Origin: Microglena sp. YARC
Lineage: Eukaryota; Chlorophyta; Chlorophyceae; Chlamydomonadales; Chlamydomonadaceae
Assembly (NCBI GenBank): GCA_022414725.1
Contig: CM039465.1
Location: forward strand, 42,714,759-42,778,758
Direction: 5' to 3'
DNA: 64,000 nt
Made by a program: the position numbers and the translations under genes. Below the pieces are notes generated by a model. The model was not told the origin of the DNA and ran no database searches. It was given only the letters and a program-made list of their open reading frames with translations. Positions 47,811 through 51,894 of this stretch are shown in pieces (position 1 is the stretch's first letter; each line of letters opens with the position of its first letter).

Positions 47811-47930
47811 ACACTCACCCACCCACCTAACACATCTCCCTGCACAGGCATGTTCTACACTAGTGAAGCCACACGGCCAATTAAGATGACCCATGATTTT
47901 GAGGCTGACATTTTGAAAGGTCGTGACTGA
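15650..47930 (+). CDS. GT61 (DUF563) family type II membrane glycosyltransferase, ten-exon gene
   Basis: Gene-level entry. Exons read as 15650-16072, 19080-19113, 20848-20980, 26008-26260 (contains a 7-nt insertion), 28619-28773, 28959-29239, about 33145-33291, 41060-41169, 45222-45397 and 47848-47930. Junction phases agree throughout except for the unresolved acceptor of exon 7. The product is about 595 residues: short basic tail, Leu-rich transmembrane anchor near residues 38-60, Ser/Gly stem, then a catalytic domain. GT61 hallmarks are [13 protein letters not shown], the [15 protein letters not shown] block, LEIRPFGMP and WYGINVYNR. The family transfers xylose, arabinose or GlcNAc onto glycans in the Golgi or ER; donor and acceptor cannot be told here. 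Introns fill over 90% of the locus and consist largely of decayed copies of the flanking exons. The insertion in exon 4 may be an assembly error or may mean the gene is broken. Confidence 0.8.
16073..16270 (+). repeat. Intron 1 head: TGG/GGGTGT-rich tract
   Basis: Directly after the exon 1 donor the intron runs for 200 nt as (GGTGGT)n and GGTGGGGGTGGG-like sequence on the sense strand. The far end of the same intron (18.2-19.06 kb) is CCACC-rich, so the two ends are complementary in kind. Confidence 0.8.
16432..16475. repeat. Poly-C run followed by (CA)n
   Basis: About 27 C residues followed by ACACACACACACAC. It is one of many homopolymer C (sense) tracts in this window. Confidence 0.9.
16724..17155 (+). 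CDS. Hypothetical Ala/Gln/Arg-rich protein, 143 residues, inside intron 1
   Basis: The ATG at 16724 has an excellent context (GCCACCATGGCG), preferred over an in-frame ATG at 16676. The product starts [15 protein letters not shown], continues with [15 protein letters not shown], and holds a 25-residue tandem duplication (residues about 72-121: [15 protein letters not shown]..., [15 protein letters not shown]...) predicted as charged coiled helix. It ends in a microsatellite-coded [11 protein letters not shown] do not recognise the family; it loosely recalls N-terminal parts of mobile-element proteins. It lies in intron 1 on the same strand as the GT61 gene and is not phase-compatible with its exons as far as I can see. 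It could be a young mobile-element remnant or a chance frame. Confidence 0.4.
   Translation: MAHQQPIPGDRRAGNTATQRARRALYNNEHRSDANQRLRIAEAVMPENERLAANLTRREACAEINAAWQAAQAGARAANAARQPVQAQAQAARKAAQADARAANAARQPAQAQAQAAWGPIWPQVLCDCDCDCEKCRRGSRAH
17225..17465 (+). repeat. Tandem repeat of about 42 bp, five copies
   Basis: ACATCTAAATGTTCATGACG followed by TTTAACTTGGTTCATTGTGT recurs five times, immediately after the Ala-rich frame; the first copies are divergent. Confidence 0.85.
17546..17865. repeat. (ATAC)n microsatellite with GTAC variants
   Basis: About 300 nt of CATACATACATAC with scattered ACGTACGTAC units. Tyr/Ile/His and Cys/Met/Tyr frames on the two strands are artefacts. Confidence 0.95.
17880..19079 (+). 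repeat. Acceptor-side copies of exon 2, with C-rich spacers
   Basis: GTTTGCTTTTGTATNTGCAG then GATGTGTGCTTC (exon 2 begins GATGCGTGCTTT) occurs near 17882, 18386, 18700 and 18810 before the functional copy at 19080. A sub-array of TTGTTACGCATGTTTCACA with CACGAGTACATGG (17920-18235) repeats about seven times. The spacers are CCACC/CCCC-rich with poly-C runs (for example 18903-18926). All upstream copies diverge after the first dozen exon bases. Confidence 0.75.
19080..19113 (+). CDS. GT61 gene exon 2 (34-nt microexon)
   Basis: Acceptor TATGCAG ends at 19079 and donor GTAAGT begins at 19114. The exon reads [11 protein letters not shown] plus one nucleotide, so it enters in phase 0 after exon 1 and leaves in phase 1 into exon 3. 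Joined to its neighbours it gives [22 protein letters not shown], resembling the C-x-L-x-D-x-C-Y/F-D-Q stretch at the start of algal GT61 catalytic regions (family knowledge from memory). Four decayed copies of its 5' end lie upstream and about ten copies of its 3' end with donor lie downstream, so the choice of this copy rests on phase and on having both splice sites. Confidence 0.65.
19106..19800 (+). repeat. Donor-side copies of exon 2, 61-bp tandem array
   Basis: The end of exon 2 and its donor, AATCACAT/GTAAGTTGTACA, repeats with exact period 61 (19106, 19167, 19228 and so on) about seven times. It then decays through shorter units to 19795. Each unit also carries GGACCAGGTATAAATAAT. At least ten GTAAGT donors are therefore lined up in the first 700 nt of intron 2. 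Confidence 0.85.
19860..20847 (+). repeat. Acceptor-side copies of exon 3 in a C-rich tract
   Basis: CCCCCAG/ACGATATGCGCTACCAG begins at about 20112, 20466 (variant), 20622 (variant) and 20848 (functional). The first three run on into CATCAACAACAGCAATGTAG, which has stops, then C-rich spacer. Poly-C runs lie near 19998-20024 and 20247-20269. The last copy alone reads through into [11 protein letters not shown]. Confidence 0.8.
20848..20980 (+). CDS. GT61 gene exon 3
   Basis: Acceptor CCCCCAG ends at 20847 and donor GTGGGG begins at 20981. Length 133 nt, entering in phase 1 and leaving in phase 2. It reads [17 protein letters not shown], then [19 protein letters not shown], then NGHMLPY, with the final Arg codon completed by exon 4. 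NIS is a possible N-glycosylation site. It is the last and only undamaged of four copies of the acceptor side (others at 20112, 20466 and 20626) and the first of about a dozen copies of the donor side, the NGHMLxYR block. Confidence 0.75.
20981..22745 (+). repeat. Donor-side copies of exon 3, G-rich array
   Basis: Variants of TTTATCAATGGGCACATGCT followed by NNNTACAG/GTGGGG recur at about 21080, 21572, 21645, 21769, 21880, 21953, 22082, 22207, 22330, 22449 and 22735, with more decayed ones at 22655. Spacers are GGGTGGGCATTGGG-type sequence. Most copies keep the frame word FINGHML and a GT donor. Confidence 0.85.
22746..23165 (+). repeat. G-rich intron 3 tandem repeat of about 65 bp
   Basis: GGGAGTGGGGTGGGCACTGG, then AGGGGTGGGCATT, then GAGGAGGGGATAGTGGATT repeats about five times. 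No exon piece was recognised here. Confidence 0.8.
24118..24165. repeat. (CAGT)n microsatellite
   Basis: About ten GTCA units, then degenerate AAAGTCAGTCAAAA repeats to 24205. Confidence 0.95.
24690..25060 (+). repeat. Minisatellite of about 28 bp, some 14 copies, in intron 3
   Basis: ACTAGAACAGCTGTAGAAAG and CACTAAAA recur with small indels. The core CAGCTG is palindromic. No coding content. Confidence 0.85.
26008..26260 (+). CDS. GT61 gene exon 4, 3' end frame-damaged
   Basis: The acceptor CAATCAG ends at 26007, and the first base completes the split AGG codon from exon 3. It encodes [19 protein letters not shown], then [19 protein letters not shown], then [15 protein letters not shown] and SAFAPIVAT. 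The N-M-G-E-T block is typical of algal GT61. Relative to later copies there are 7 extra nucleotides near 26205-26220 that break the frame just before the expected [11 protein letters not shown]; without them the exon would end in phase 2, as exon 5 requires. The donor here is GTTACG rather than the GTACGG of other copies. Undamaged versions of the 3' half lie at 26400-26480, 26700-26811 and 28300-28400, so a transcript might use one of those, or the insertion may be an assembly error. Confidence 0.65.
26340..28400 (+). repeat. Donor-side copies of exon 4 and GT-rich spacers
   Basis: The block GCAATAGACAGTGGAATGCT, CGTGGCCACGCCACACGGCA and TGCGGCTGCCCACCTACAC recurs wholly or partly near 26375, 26700, 27415, 27590, 27770, 27945, 28125 and 28295, several times ending in CGCAG/GTACGG. 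Pieces of the earlier GTGACATTCTCCACCCT block occur at 26895, 27015, 27045 and 27395. The spacers are (TTGTGTGTG)n and TTTATTTTCGTTTTT-like. Copies at 26376-26480, 26700-26811 and 28290-28400 keep the frame of [11 protein letters not shown]. Confidence 0.8.
28619..28773 (+). CDS. GT61 gene exon 5
   Basis: Acceptor CCATGCAG ends at 28618. The first base completes a Ser codon from the phase-2 end of exon 4, then [32 protein letters not shown] and [16 protein letters not shown] follow. I place the donor at 28774 (GTAGAA) because it is the GT that leaves phase 1 and joins exon 6 in the frame of CFKSAYLC; the intron would be 185 nt. The donor is weak, so the 3' boundary is less certain than the others. 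A second GT, giving a gtgaga donor near 28876, is stronger but leads into the wrong frame. No tandem copies of this exon were seen. Confidence 0.6.
28959..29239 (+). CDS. GT61 gene exon 6
   Basis: Acceptor CCACCAG ends at 28958 and donor GTAGGA starts at 29240; entry phase 1, exit phase 0, 281 nt. Encodes [16 protein letters not shown], then [20 protein letters not shown], then [20 protein letters not shown] and [17 protein letters not shown]. This is the GT61 middle section: the Cys-rich turn, the GVWAAG helix, the RVVIATR strand of the nucleotide-sugar fold and the NMEEML helix (family resemblance from memory). One degraded copy of its last 30 nt, ending in TACTTGCAG, lies at 31846-31876. 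The following intron opens with about 2.5 kb of GT-rich repeat. Confidence 0.8.
29240..31845 (+). repeat. Intron 6 head: GT-rich tandem repeat of about 27 bp
   Basis: GTGTGTGTGTTGTTAGTGCT then AGTGGAA repeats dozens of times with many single-base irregularities, becoming (GTGTTT)n-like by 31.5 kb. Val/Cys-rich frames are artefacts. The scatter of one-base differences may partly be sequencing error. Confidence 0.9.
31846..32220 (+). repeat. Copy of the exon 6 end, then GT-rich tract
   Basis: CACATGGGTGCTTAGATACT then TGCAG (31849-31874) matches the last 28 nt of exon 6 with one change, followed by TATGGTG in place of the GTAGGA donor. (GTGTTGTTTG)n continues to 32220. Confidence 0.75.
32260..33144 (+). 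repeat. Intron 6 tail: C/A-rich tandem repeat of about 170 bp, four to five copies
   Basis: CAACACTTGGCACTACCACT then CCACCCGCAG recurs near 32466, 32636, 32813 and 32980, each followed by CCCAAGCAGCCCAAACTCCC-like sequence. Each unit carries an acceptor-like CCCGCAG. A stretch before exon 7 (CGCCGATGTAACACAACTGG) resembles the unit's CGCCAATGACCACCAACACC, so this may be the acceptor-side array of exon 7. Confidence 0.8.
33145..33291 (+). CDS. GT61 gene exon 7, catalytic HGAN block
   Basis: Reads [32 protein letters not shown] and [17 protein letters not shown], ending in phase 0 before a GTGTGT donor at 33292. The [10 protein letters not shown]...N..FM.EGSSL pattern is the best-conserved part of the GT61/DUF563 domain. 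The 5' boundary is unresolved: the frame is closed by a TAA at 33142-33144, and no AG lies between it and the coding block, so the acceptor is non-canonical or a base is wrong. Nine decayed copies follow, some with a better GTGAGT donor. This first copy is the only one with the full N-terminal half. Confidence 0.7.
33292..35592 (+). repeat. Donor-side copies of exon 7 (HGAN block), nine copies, with G/T-rich spacers
   Basis: GATGCAAGAGGCAGACCTGT ... TGTCAATTCATTCTTCATGC ... GGGCTCCTCTCTG recurs near 33437, 33627, 33835-33935, 34217, 34590, 34776, 35038, 35298 and 35530. Several end in a GTGAGT donor. Most have a frameshift; copies at 34776 and 35038 still read [18 protein letters not shown]. 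Spacers are GTGGGTGGGTGGTGGGG-like with poly-G runs. Confidence 0.85.
35593..35900 (+). repeat. First partial copies of exon 8 (satellite start)
   Basis: ATCGCGGTGGGTCTCCCATT, ACTTCTTCCAGCAGCTTCGA (35604-35645) and a second copy with ACTCCCATTACTTCTTCCAG from CAGTTGGAGATTCGACCG (35783-35855) belong to the exon 8-derived satellite that resumes at 38.9 kb. Confidence 0.75.
35903..37050 (+). repeat. Intron 7 segmental duplication, copy A
   Basis: After a (TA)n run this block holds GTACGGTAGCCCGTGTGG, a GGCCACACC...TTTTGGGCTGGGTT motif, ACATTGACGGACGCATATCC, a C/A-rich tract, TCAGCTGTGGGCTTTGCCAT and an internally duplicated stretch of about 170 bp with TATGGCACAATGCGGAGCGA. Copy B lies at 37735-38890. 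Frames in it do not match GT61 and are not conserved between the copies. Confidence 0.75.
37050..37735. other. Spacer between duplications, with an A/T microsatellite
   Basis: 37050-37380 is unique with GGCGGGA/TTGGCTGGG words. 37418-37735 is (AT)n plus (ATATCTAA)n and ATACGTACATGTAT repeats. No gene is seen. Confidence 0.6.
37735..38890 (+). repeat. Intron 7 segmental duplication, copy B
   Basis: Collinear with copy A, including the initial ACTAGTACGGTAGCCCGTG, the poly-C runs (37937-37963, 38117-38137), TCAGCTGTGGGCTTTGCC and two TATGGCACAATG-type subunits. The copies differ by many substitutions and small indels. Confidence 0.75.
39885..40340 (+). repeat. 56-bp tandem array containing a captured MITE end
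   Basis: Eight units of TTGGGGCCAAGGTACTACAT, TGTTTAAAAACAAAAAAGCT and AAAGCGCTAAATCGTG, period 56-57. The GGTACTACAT portion is the left end of the adjoining hAT-like MITE and the rest is satellite intron sequence. Confidence 0.85.
40328..40521 (+). mobile_element. hAT-like MITE, copy 1
   Basis: About 194 bp from CAAGGTACTACATTTTGTC to GCGCTTTGTAGTACCCTG. The internal part has TTGGCCAGCGCTTG, GCGCGCTGCGCCCACAGGGG and CGCGCGC and matches the other four copies. It sits inside a partial exon 8 satellite unit. No clear target-site duplication remains, probably because its left flank was amplified. Confidence 0.75.
41060..41169 (+). CDS. GT61 gene exon 8, RPFG motif
   Basis: Acceptor AATTCAG ends at 41059 and donor GTGAGG starts at 41170. 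Length 110 nt, entering in phase 0 and leaving in phase 2. It encodes [18 protein letters not shown], then [19 protein letters not shown] with the last codon split. Together with exon 7 it restores the GT61 pattern EGSSL-(V/L)E(V/I)RP(Y/F)G, with WYG further on. It is the last and only complete member of a satellite in which the same acceptor and LEIRPFGMP stretch recur about every 190 nt from 38.9 kb. Two copies of its 3' end ([12 protein letters not shown] and [12 protein letters not shown]) follow it. Confidence 0.8.
41170..41345 (+). repeat. Donor-side copies of exon 8
   Basis: Two further copies, of about 65 bp each, of the exon 8 end follow the functional donor: TGTATGGCGTAGAAGTGTGC/AACAG (about 41217-41241) and TGGTATGGCATGAACATGTA/CAACGAG (about 41284-41310), each followed by GGAGGCGGTAC-like or TAAGGCGGTAC intron sequence. 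Confidence 0.8.
41415..45221 (+). repeat. Acceptor-side copies of exon 9 in CCAAGCC/CAACAC-rich spacers
   Basis: About 28 copies of CCCAG/GGAGAATTCAGTGGCC lie between 41.42 and 44.45 kb, most in units of about 85 bp with CCACCCAAACCAAGCCAAGC. Five (about 42880, 43045, 44016, 44190 and 44446) run on through ATGGAGGAAGTCCTCAGCCC into the exon body but carry indels. From 44.6 to 45.2 kb the spacer is (CACAACAAACA)n. The copy at 45222 is the only undamaged one. Confidence 0.9.
45222..45397 (+). CDS. GT61 gene exon 9
   Basis: Acceptor CCCCCAG ends at 45221 and donor GTATGA starts at 45398; 176 nt with 1 nt over at each end, so it enters in phase 2 and leaves in phase 1. Encodes [20 protein letters not shown], then [20 protein letters not shown], then [12 protein letters not shown]. 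This corresponds to the C-terminal helical part after the catalytic core (R-x-R-x-V-x-L followed by a helix and a Y). About 28 damaged copies of its acceptor side fill 41.4-45.2 kb, five of them carrying much of the body. Four copies of its 3' end lie downstream in the (GGAT)n tract. Confidence 0.75.
45398..46410 (+). repeat. Donor-side copies of exon 9 in a (GGAT)n tract
   Basis: GGGGCCATGAACGATTCCAG followed by GATGTGGCAGTTCGGACA recurs near 45445, 45700 and 45915; GCGCGGACAG/GTATG at 46405 is a last fragment. Between them is (GGAT)n. The Trp/Met/Asp/Gly frames and their minus-strand Ser/Ile/His/Pro counterparts are repeat translations. Confidence 0.85.
46500..47847 (+). repeat. Acceptor-side copies of exon 10 in (CACT)n/(CCAT)n tracts
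   Basis: ACACATCTCCATGT...TTCTAC...GTGAAGCCAC-like pieces lie near 46575, 46880 and 46983 before the functional copy at 47848. Spacers are (ACTC)n to 46.85 kb, then (CCAT)n/(CCAC)n to 47.76 kb, then poly-C and (CA)n. (CCAT)n is the complement of the (GGAT)n at the start of the same intron. Confidence 0.85.
47848..47930 (+). CDS. GT61 gene exon 10, C-terminus and stop
   Basis: Acceptor TGCACAG ends at 47847. GC completes a Gly codon from exon 9, then [26 protein letters not shown] and a TGA stop at 47928-47930. F-Y-T/S-E-x fits the end of GT61 proteins, which often finish soon after such a stretch. Three decayed copies of its 5' part (FYSCEAN- and FYTSEAT-like) lie upstream at about 46590, 46890 and 47000. 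A degenerate copy of its last 45 nt lies at 48232-48285 beyond a SINE. I see no clear TGTAA polyadenylation motif in the first 50 nt after the stop. Confidence 0.7.
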
Positions 47931-47965
47931 TAAATTTTCTTTACAAGGAGTTTCGCCTGAAAGAG

Positions 47966-48178
47966 CCCCTTTCAGCGAATCAATTGGTCTAGTGGTACAC
48001 CAAATCGCTTTGAGGATGCAGGGTCGGGGGTTCGATTTCCCCTATGGTCGCCCTGAGCGTTGCAGGTCGTTGTCAACCACGATGGTAACTTATCCAGTTG
48101 AAGTAGAAGACCGCTCTCTACACGCGTACGATGGGTTCCCTTAATACCACGCCCCACCAAGCGTTATCATTACCTTTT
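47966..48178 (+). mobile_element. tRNA-headed SINE, copy 1
   Basis: The head has a Pol III box A (TGGTCTAGTGGTAC) and box B (GGTTCGATTTCC). The body runs GCGTTGCAGGTCGTTGTCAA, GATGGTAACTTATCCAGTTG, CGTACGATGGGTTCCCTTAA, TACCACGCC and GCGTTATCATTACCTTTTT. It matches 63035-63249 over its full length. It lies between two copies of the GT61 exon 10 tail rather than between a short target-site duplication. Confidence 0.8.
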
Positions 48179-48231
48179 TATCCAGTAAGGGTGGGTCTCC
48201 CTACACAAGCCATAGACTCGAAGGATTAAAT

Positions 48232-48285
48232 GTGATGTGATTTTGAGGCTGACATTTTGAAGGGTTGTTACTGACTGTTTTCCGC
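48232..48285 (+). pseudogene. Degenerate second copy of the exon 10 tail
   Basis: TGATTTTGAGGCTGACATTT and TGAAGGGTTGTTACTGACTG repeat 47892-47930 and its flank with a few changes; the frame word DFEADILKG is still present. It lies beyond the SINE. Confidence 0.7.
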
Positions 48286-48294
48286 TTTAGCCTC

Positions 48295-48600
48295 CTCTGG
48301 ACCCTCCGGGGTCCCGGGGCTCTCAGCTTCCTCTGGACCCCCCAGGGTCCCAGGCTCCAGCTTCCTCTGGACCCCCCAGGGTACCAAGCTTCAGCTTCCT
48401 CTGGACCCCCCAGGGTCCCAGGCTCCAGCTTCCTCTGGACCCCCCAGGGTACCAAGCTTCAGCTTCCTCTGGACCCCCCAGGGTCCCCAGCTCCAGCTTC
48501 CTCTGGACCCCCGGGTACAAGCTTCAGCTTCTCTGGACCCCCCAGGGTCCCAGGCTCCAGCTTTCCTCTGGACCCCTCAGGCGCTCCCGGGGCTGAAGCA
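48295..48600. repeat. 34-bp minisatellite with two alternating variants
   Basis: CTTCCTCTGGACCCCCCAGG followed alternately by GTCCCAGGCTCCAG or GTACCAAGCTTCAG, about nine units (starts at 48327, 48361, 48395, 48429 and so on), giving a 68-bp higher-order unit. Confidence 0.9.
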
Positions 48601-48629
48601 CCGAGTTCCACCCGTGTCTCTCTATCTCC

Positions 48630-48692
<63 letters not shown>
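48630..48692. repeat. (CT)n microsatellite
   Basis: About 55 nt of uninterrupted CTCTCT. Confidence 0.95.
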
Positions 48693-48694
<2 letters not shown>

Positions 48695-49159
48695 TCTCCA
48701 GGTGTTTGAACGATCCCGGGCAACTCCACGCCCAAACATTTGGCTGATAGTTGGAGTGCACATGACTAGAGTTATCAGCAGCGCAGCGTTCAATTAATGA
48801 TTCTTAGCAAAAGTTGTCGAACGTTCTGTAGCTTATTCCGCTACGAGTAGCTACATACTCCACTACTTTCGAAACTCCCAGCCTCCCTCCTCACCCTTTC
48901 TCGCAGTCTGCAGATCAAGGGTCTTAACTATTCACCCCCTGCCCTTCCCGTGACTGCTAACCGCGTTTTTCCTCCCGCTGCTTGCGACACGCACTCAGGA
49001 CTTGTCCATTTTCGACCCAGTAGTTTACATGGGGTGTCGATCCGCAAAATCAGTAAGTTTAGAGATGAGTTAGTAATCATAACGCCTGGTGTGGCGTGGG
49101 ATTGAAGGAACCCTCTCTTGTGGCGGTAGAGAACGGGCTGCTTAACCTGGGGTAGACCA

Positions 49160-49432
49160 AATCCCCTCCTGGATGGACGTCTGCAAGGCCACCGCTCCCG
49201 ATTCCCCTCCTGGATGGACGTCTGTATGGCCACCGCTCCTGATTCCCCTCATGGATGGACGTCTGCATGGCCACCGCTCCTGATTCCCCTCCTGGATGGA
49301 CGTCTGCATGGCCACCGCTCCCGATTCCCCTCCAGGATGGACGTCTGCATGGCCACCGCTCCTGATTCCCCTCCTGGATGGACGTCTGCATGGCCACCGC
49401 TCCTGATTCCCCTCATGGATGGACGTCTATAA
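49160..49432. repeat. 41-bp minisatellite, six to seven copies
   Basis: GATTCCCCTCCTGGATGGAC followed by GTCTGCATGGCCACCGCTCC, exact period 41 (for example 49200 to 49241). The open frames it gives on both strands follow from a unit low in stops. Confidence 0.9.
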
Positions 49433-49674
49433 GTATGTATGTTACAGTCCAGGGGTAGGCCAAATAGTCTAAAGGGACTTGCCCAACCGTACAGGAAGGG
49501 CTTACAAAGAAACGTCTGCATGGCCATGCCCTGGATCATCGCTGGTGGAGACCTGCCTTCGTCATAGTAGACTATCCTGATGACCCTGTTCGCCCTGCTT
49601 GGATTTGGCATGTAACCAGCTGTGGACTTAGTTTGCTCTTTCTAGATGGTCTCGTATTTCGGATTCTTTATCTT

Positions 49675-49905
49675 CATAATAACAATAATAATAATAATAA
49701 TAATTGGTTACCGGTGTTGCTCTTCATAATAATAATAATAATTGGATTCTTGCTCTTCATAATAATAATAATAATAACAATTTGATTCTTGCTCTTTACA
49801 ATAATAATAATAGGATTCTTGCTCTTCACAATAATAATCATAATAATTGGATTCTTGCTCTTCATAATAGTAATAATAATAATTGGATTCTTGCTCTTCA
49901 TGCCC
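49675..49905. repeat. (ATA)n with GGATTCTTGCTCTTCA spacers
   Basis: ATAATAATAATAATTGGATT then CTTGCTCTTCA recurs six times with variable ATA counts. It is a compound microsatellite. Confidence 0.9.
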
Positions 49906-50124
49906 CCCTGGCTCGCTACTTTTCGTACTCCCCACCTCGTCTTGATTTTTTTGCTTGTTATTGTTGTCCTCCAAGCCCTAGTCCCCTAGTGAAGTCTGTT
50001 TGCCTTGTTGAGGACTGGCACCTCTTTGACCCTCGCAGGGCATGTAGTCTGCGTGCGTGTCATGCAAACTACGTGCCCTTGCCTTGGGTAAGAATTGTTA
50101 CAAGGTTATATACGCCAGCTTTGG

Positions 50125-50220
50125 CATCTTACTTGAACTTGAACTTGCTTACATAGCTTCAGCCAGCAATTTGGCTGCTCGCCGTCTTCGGCAGTAATTA
50201 TTTTTTACCAGGAAAATGTA
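50125..50220 (+). repeat. Dispersed hairpin repeat, copy 2
   Basis: CTTGAACTTGAACTTGCTTA, CATAGCTTCAGCCAGCAATT and TGGCTGCTCGCCGTCTTCGG are shared with 51070-51175, and the core with 9975-10050. Confidence 0.75.
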
Positions 50221-50435
50221 AATCTTTGGCATCTAACCGTCTGCACATTGTAGCGATCAATTACCCCCCGTGCCAGAACCTCGGAAACCAGGGGTTTATA
50301 GTGCACATGTCGGGGTGCAGATTCAAACCGGGGACTTCTCCGGTTGTGGTGACCATTCTAACCCGTACACCACTCGGGGCGCCCTTGCCTTGGCTAACCC
50401 TCCAAGGTGGTCGTTCTCTAGGTTAGGGCCTGGAT

Positions 50436-50630
50436 CAGGGTACTTCAATTGACCAAATTGGCCAGCGCTGTAGCGAACTTGAAATCAAAAAAAATTGCGC
50501 TTTGTAGTGCAAAAAGCGCAAAAATTGCTTGCTGCGCCCACAGGGGTTGCAAAAAACTGCGCGAAATGCGCAGTGGGGTTCAAAAAGGTAGCGCGCCAGC
50601 GCGCAAAAGCGCGCTCTTGGAAGTACCCTG
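50436..50630 (+). mobile_element. hAT-like MITE, copy 2 (195 bp, full length)
   Basis: The ends CAGGGTACTTC and GAAGTACCCTG are 11-bp perfect terminal inverted repeats. The flanks are GCCTGGAT and GCTTGGAT, an 8-bp target-site duplication with one mismatch. Internal GCGC-rich palindromic stretches occur around GCTGCGCCCACAGGGG. There is no transposase. An 8-bp duplication and CAGGG ends point to the hAT superfamily. Confidence 0.85.
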
Positions 50631-50639
50631 GCTTGGATG

Positions 50640-51060
50640 TCCTCTAGTATTTAGTTAGCATCTCCTTGCCCCGGTGTCCGTATTTGGCTATGGGTATGCT
50701 GGGTTATTCGGGTCTGGCCTCCTAGGCTGCATCTTGGGTTCACACGCCCCTCCTCTGCCGCATACCTGCTGAGAATTAGGGAACACCCTTTATCTTGAGT
50801 CATTGCATCCCCCTGTGTTGTTTTAAGCCTGGCGCTTCATGCCAGTTTTGGTCCCCTCCCCCCCCTTCTTTCTGCCTCTCTTTCTCTGTGGCCCAGCTGT
50901 GCTTAGTTTGTTGGTTTCGCCTCTCTATTTTGAGCTCTTGCTTGTGGCTTCTGGTATACGGGCAGGGCTTCTTGTTGGCTGCATAATATATCAGATGCTT
51001 ACAGCAAAAAAAAGGATAAGCACTTCTTCAACGCCAACTACCGTTGTCGATCTAGCCATA
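50640..51060. other. No gene seen
   Basis: Unique sequence with pyrimidine-rich parts (50850-50900). Plus-strand frames of 63-110 codons are Leu/Pro/Cys-rich and overlap each other; none looks like a conserved protein. Confidence 0.4.
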
Positions 51061-51067
51061 TATCTGG

Positions 51068-51178
51068 ATAACTTGAACTTGAACTTGGTTACATACTTAC
51101 ATAGCTTCAGCCAGCTATTTGGCTGCTCGCCGTCTTCGGCAGTAAAAAATAATTATTACCAGAAAATGTAAACTCGAA
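51068..51178 (+). repeat. Dispersed hairpin repeat, copy 3
   Basis: Same as copy 2 with an extra TTACATACTTACATAG segment; it ends in TTATTACCAGAAAATGTAAA, as copy 2 does. Confidence 0.75.
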
Positions 51179-51179
51179 C

Positions 51180-51570
51180 AAATCACTTTTTTTCTTTTCA
51201 TTTTTTTTCTTTTTCATTTACCATTTTTTATATATTCCTCTTCTTCTGAACGAAAAAAACAGTACACCAAAATAAACCCTATTCAAACCTATCAAAAAAT
51301 ACTTGATCCAGTCTCTTCATGCATGGATGAACAAAGGAAGCTCTTCTCGCCCTTCATCTTATGGATTGCACATCAGATAATGTAGAGGAATCATTTTGCT
51401 CTCCGATTGGGAAATCGGGCTCTAATATTATATAATATCTGGATAATAAAATACTCAGTAATTTTACAAGCCCGTTCCCAAGACGAGGACATGGATCCCG
51501 GCAAGGCACCCCTTCAATTCCTTGCTATAAGCTCGCCAGTGGACATTATTTATTTTATGGTGTAGCCCAG
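51180..51570. other. A/T-rich unique stretch, no gene seen
   Basis: T-rich at 51185-51240, then mixed A/T-rich DNA with TATAATATCTGGATAATA. No repeat and no long frame. Confidence 0.4.
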
Positions 51571-51574
51571 GAGT

Positions 51575-51890
51575 TCCCGAGGCCTCCAAATGTTCAGCAA
51601 GGCAGATCGACTTTTGATGATAATGGGGCTAAGTTTGGAGCTAATTTCTTGGTCATTCCAAGCACCCCATTTTTTTGGTGGTGGTGGTGGTGGTGGTGGT
51701 GGTGGGTGGGGTGGGTGGGTGGGTGGGTGGGAGGGCGGGGCAGAACTGAATTTTGACTATCATCAAGAGGAGCCCAGGCCTCGACATTTTCAGACAGGCC
51801 GATCGATTTTTTCTGAGAATGGGGCTATGATGGCATGTGTAATGGCGATATTTGGAGTTACTTTTTAGGTCATTCTGAGCATCTCATTAA
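51575..51890 (+). repeat. Diverged tandem duplication of about 200 bp with (GGT)n
   Basis: CCGAGGCCTCCAAATGTTCA...AGGCAGATCGACTTTTGATG...AATGGGGCTAAG...GGTCATTCCAAGCA and CAGGCCTCGACATTTTCAGA...AGGCCGATCGATTTTTTCTG...AATGGGGCTATG...GGTCATTCTGAGCA are two versions of one unit, separated by (GGT)n and (GGGT)n. Confidence 0.7.
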
Positions 51891-51894
51891 GGGG

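Noticed and set aside
45600..47830. Trp-Met-Asp-Gly, Ser-Ile-His-Pro and Thr-His-Ser-Leu frames
   Set aside because: Translations of the (GGAT)n, (CCAT)n and (CACT)n microsatellites.
47976..48060. Candidate tRNA gene (box A and box B present)
   Set aside because: It is followed by the common SINE body and tail; no proper acceptor-stem closure was seen, and the same head recurs in other SINE copies.
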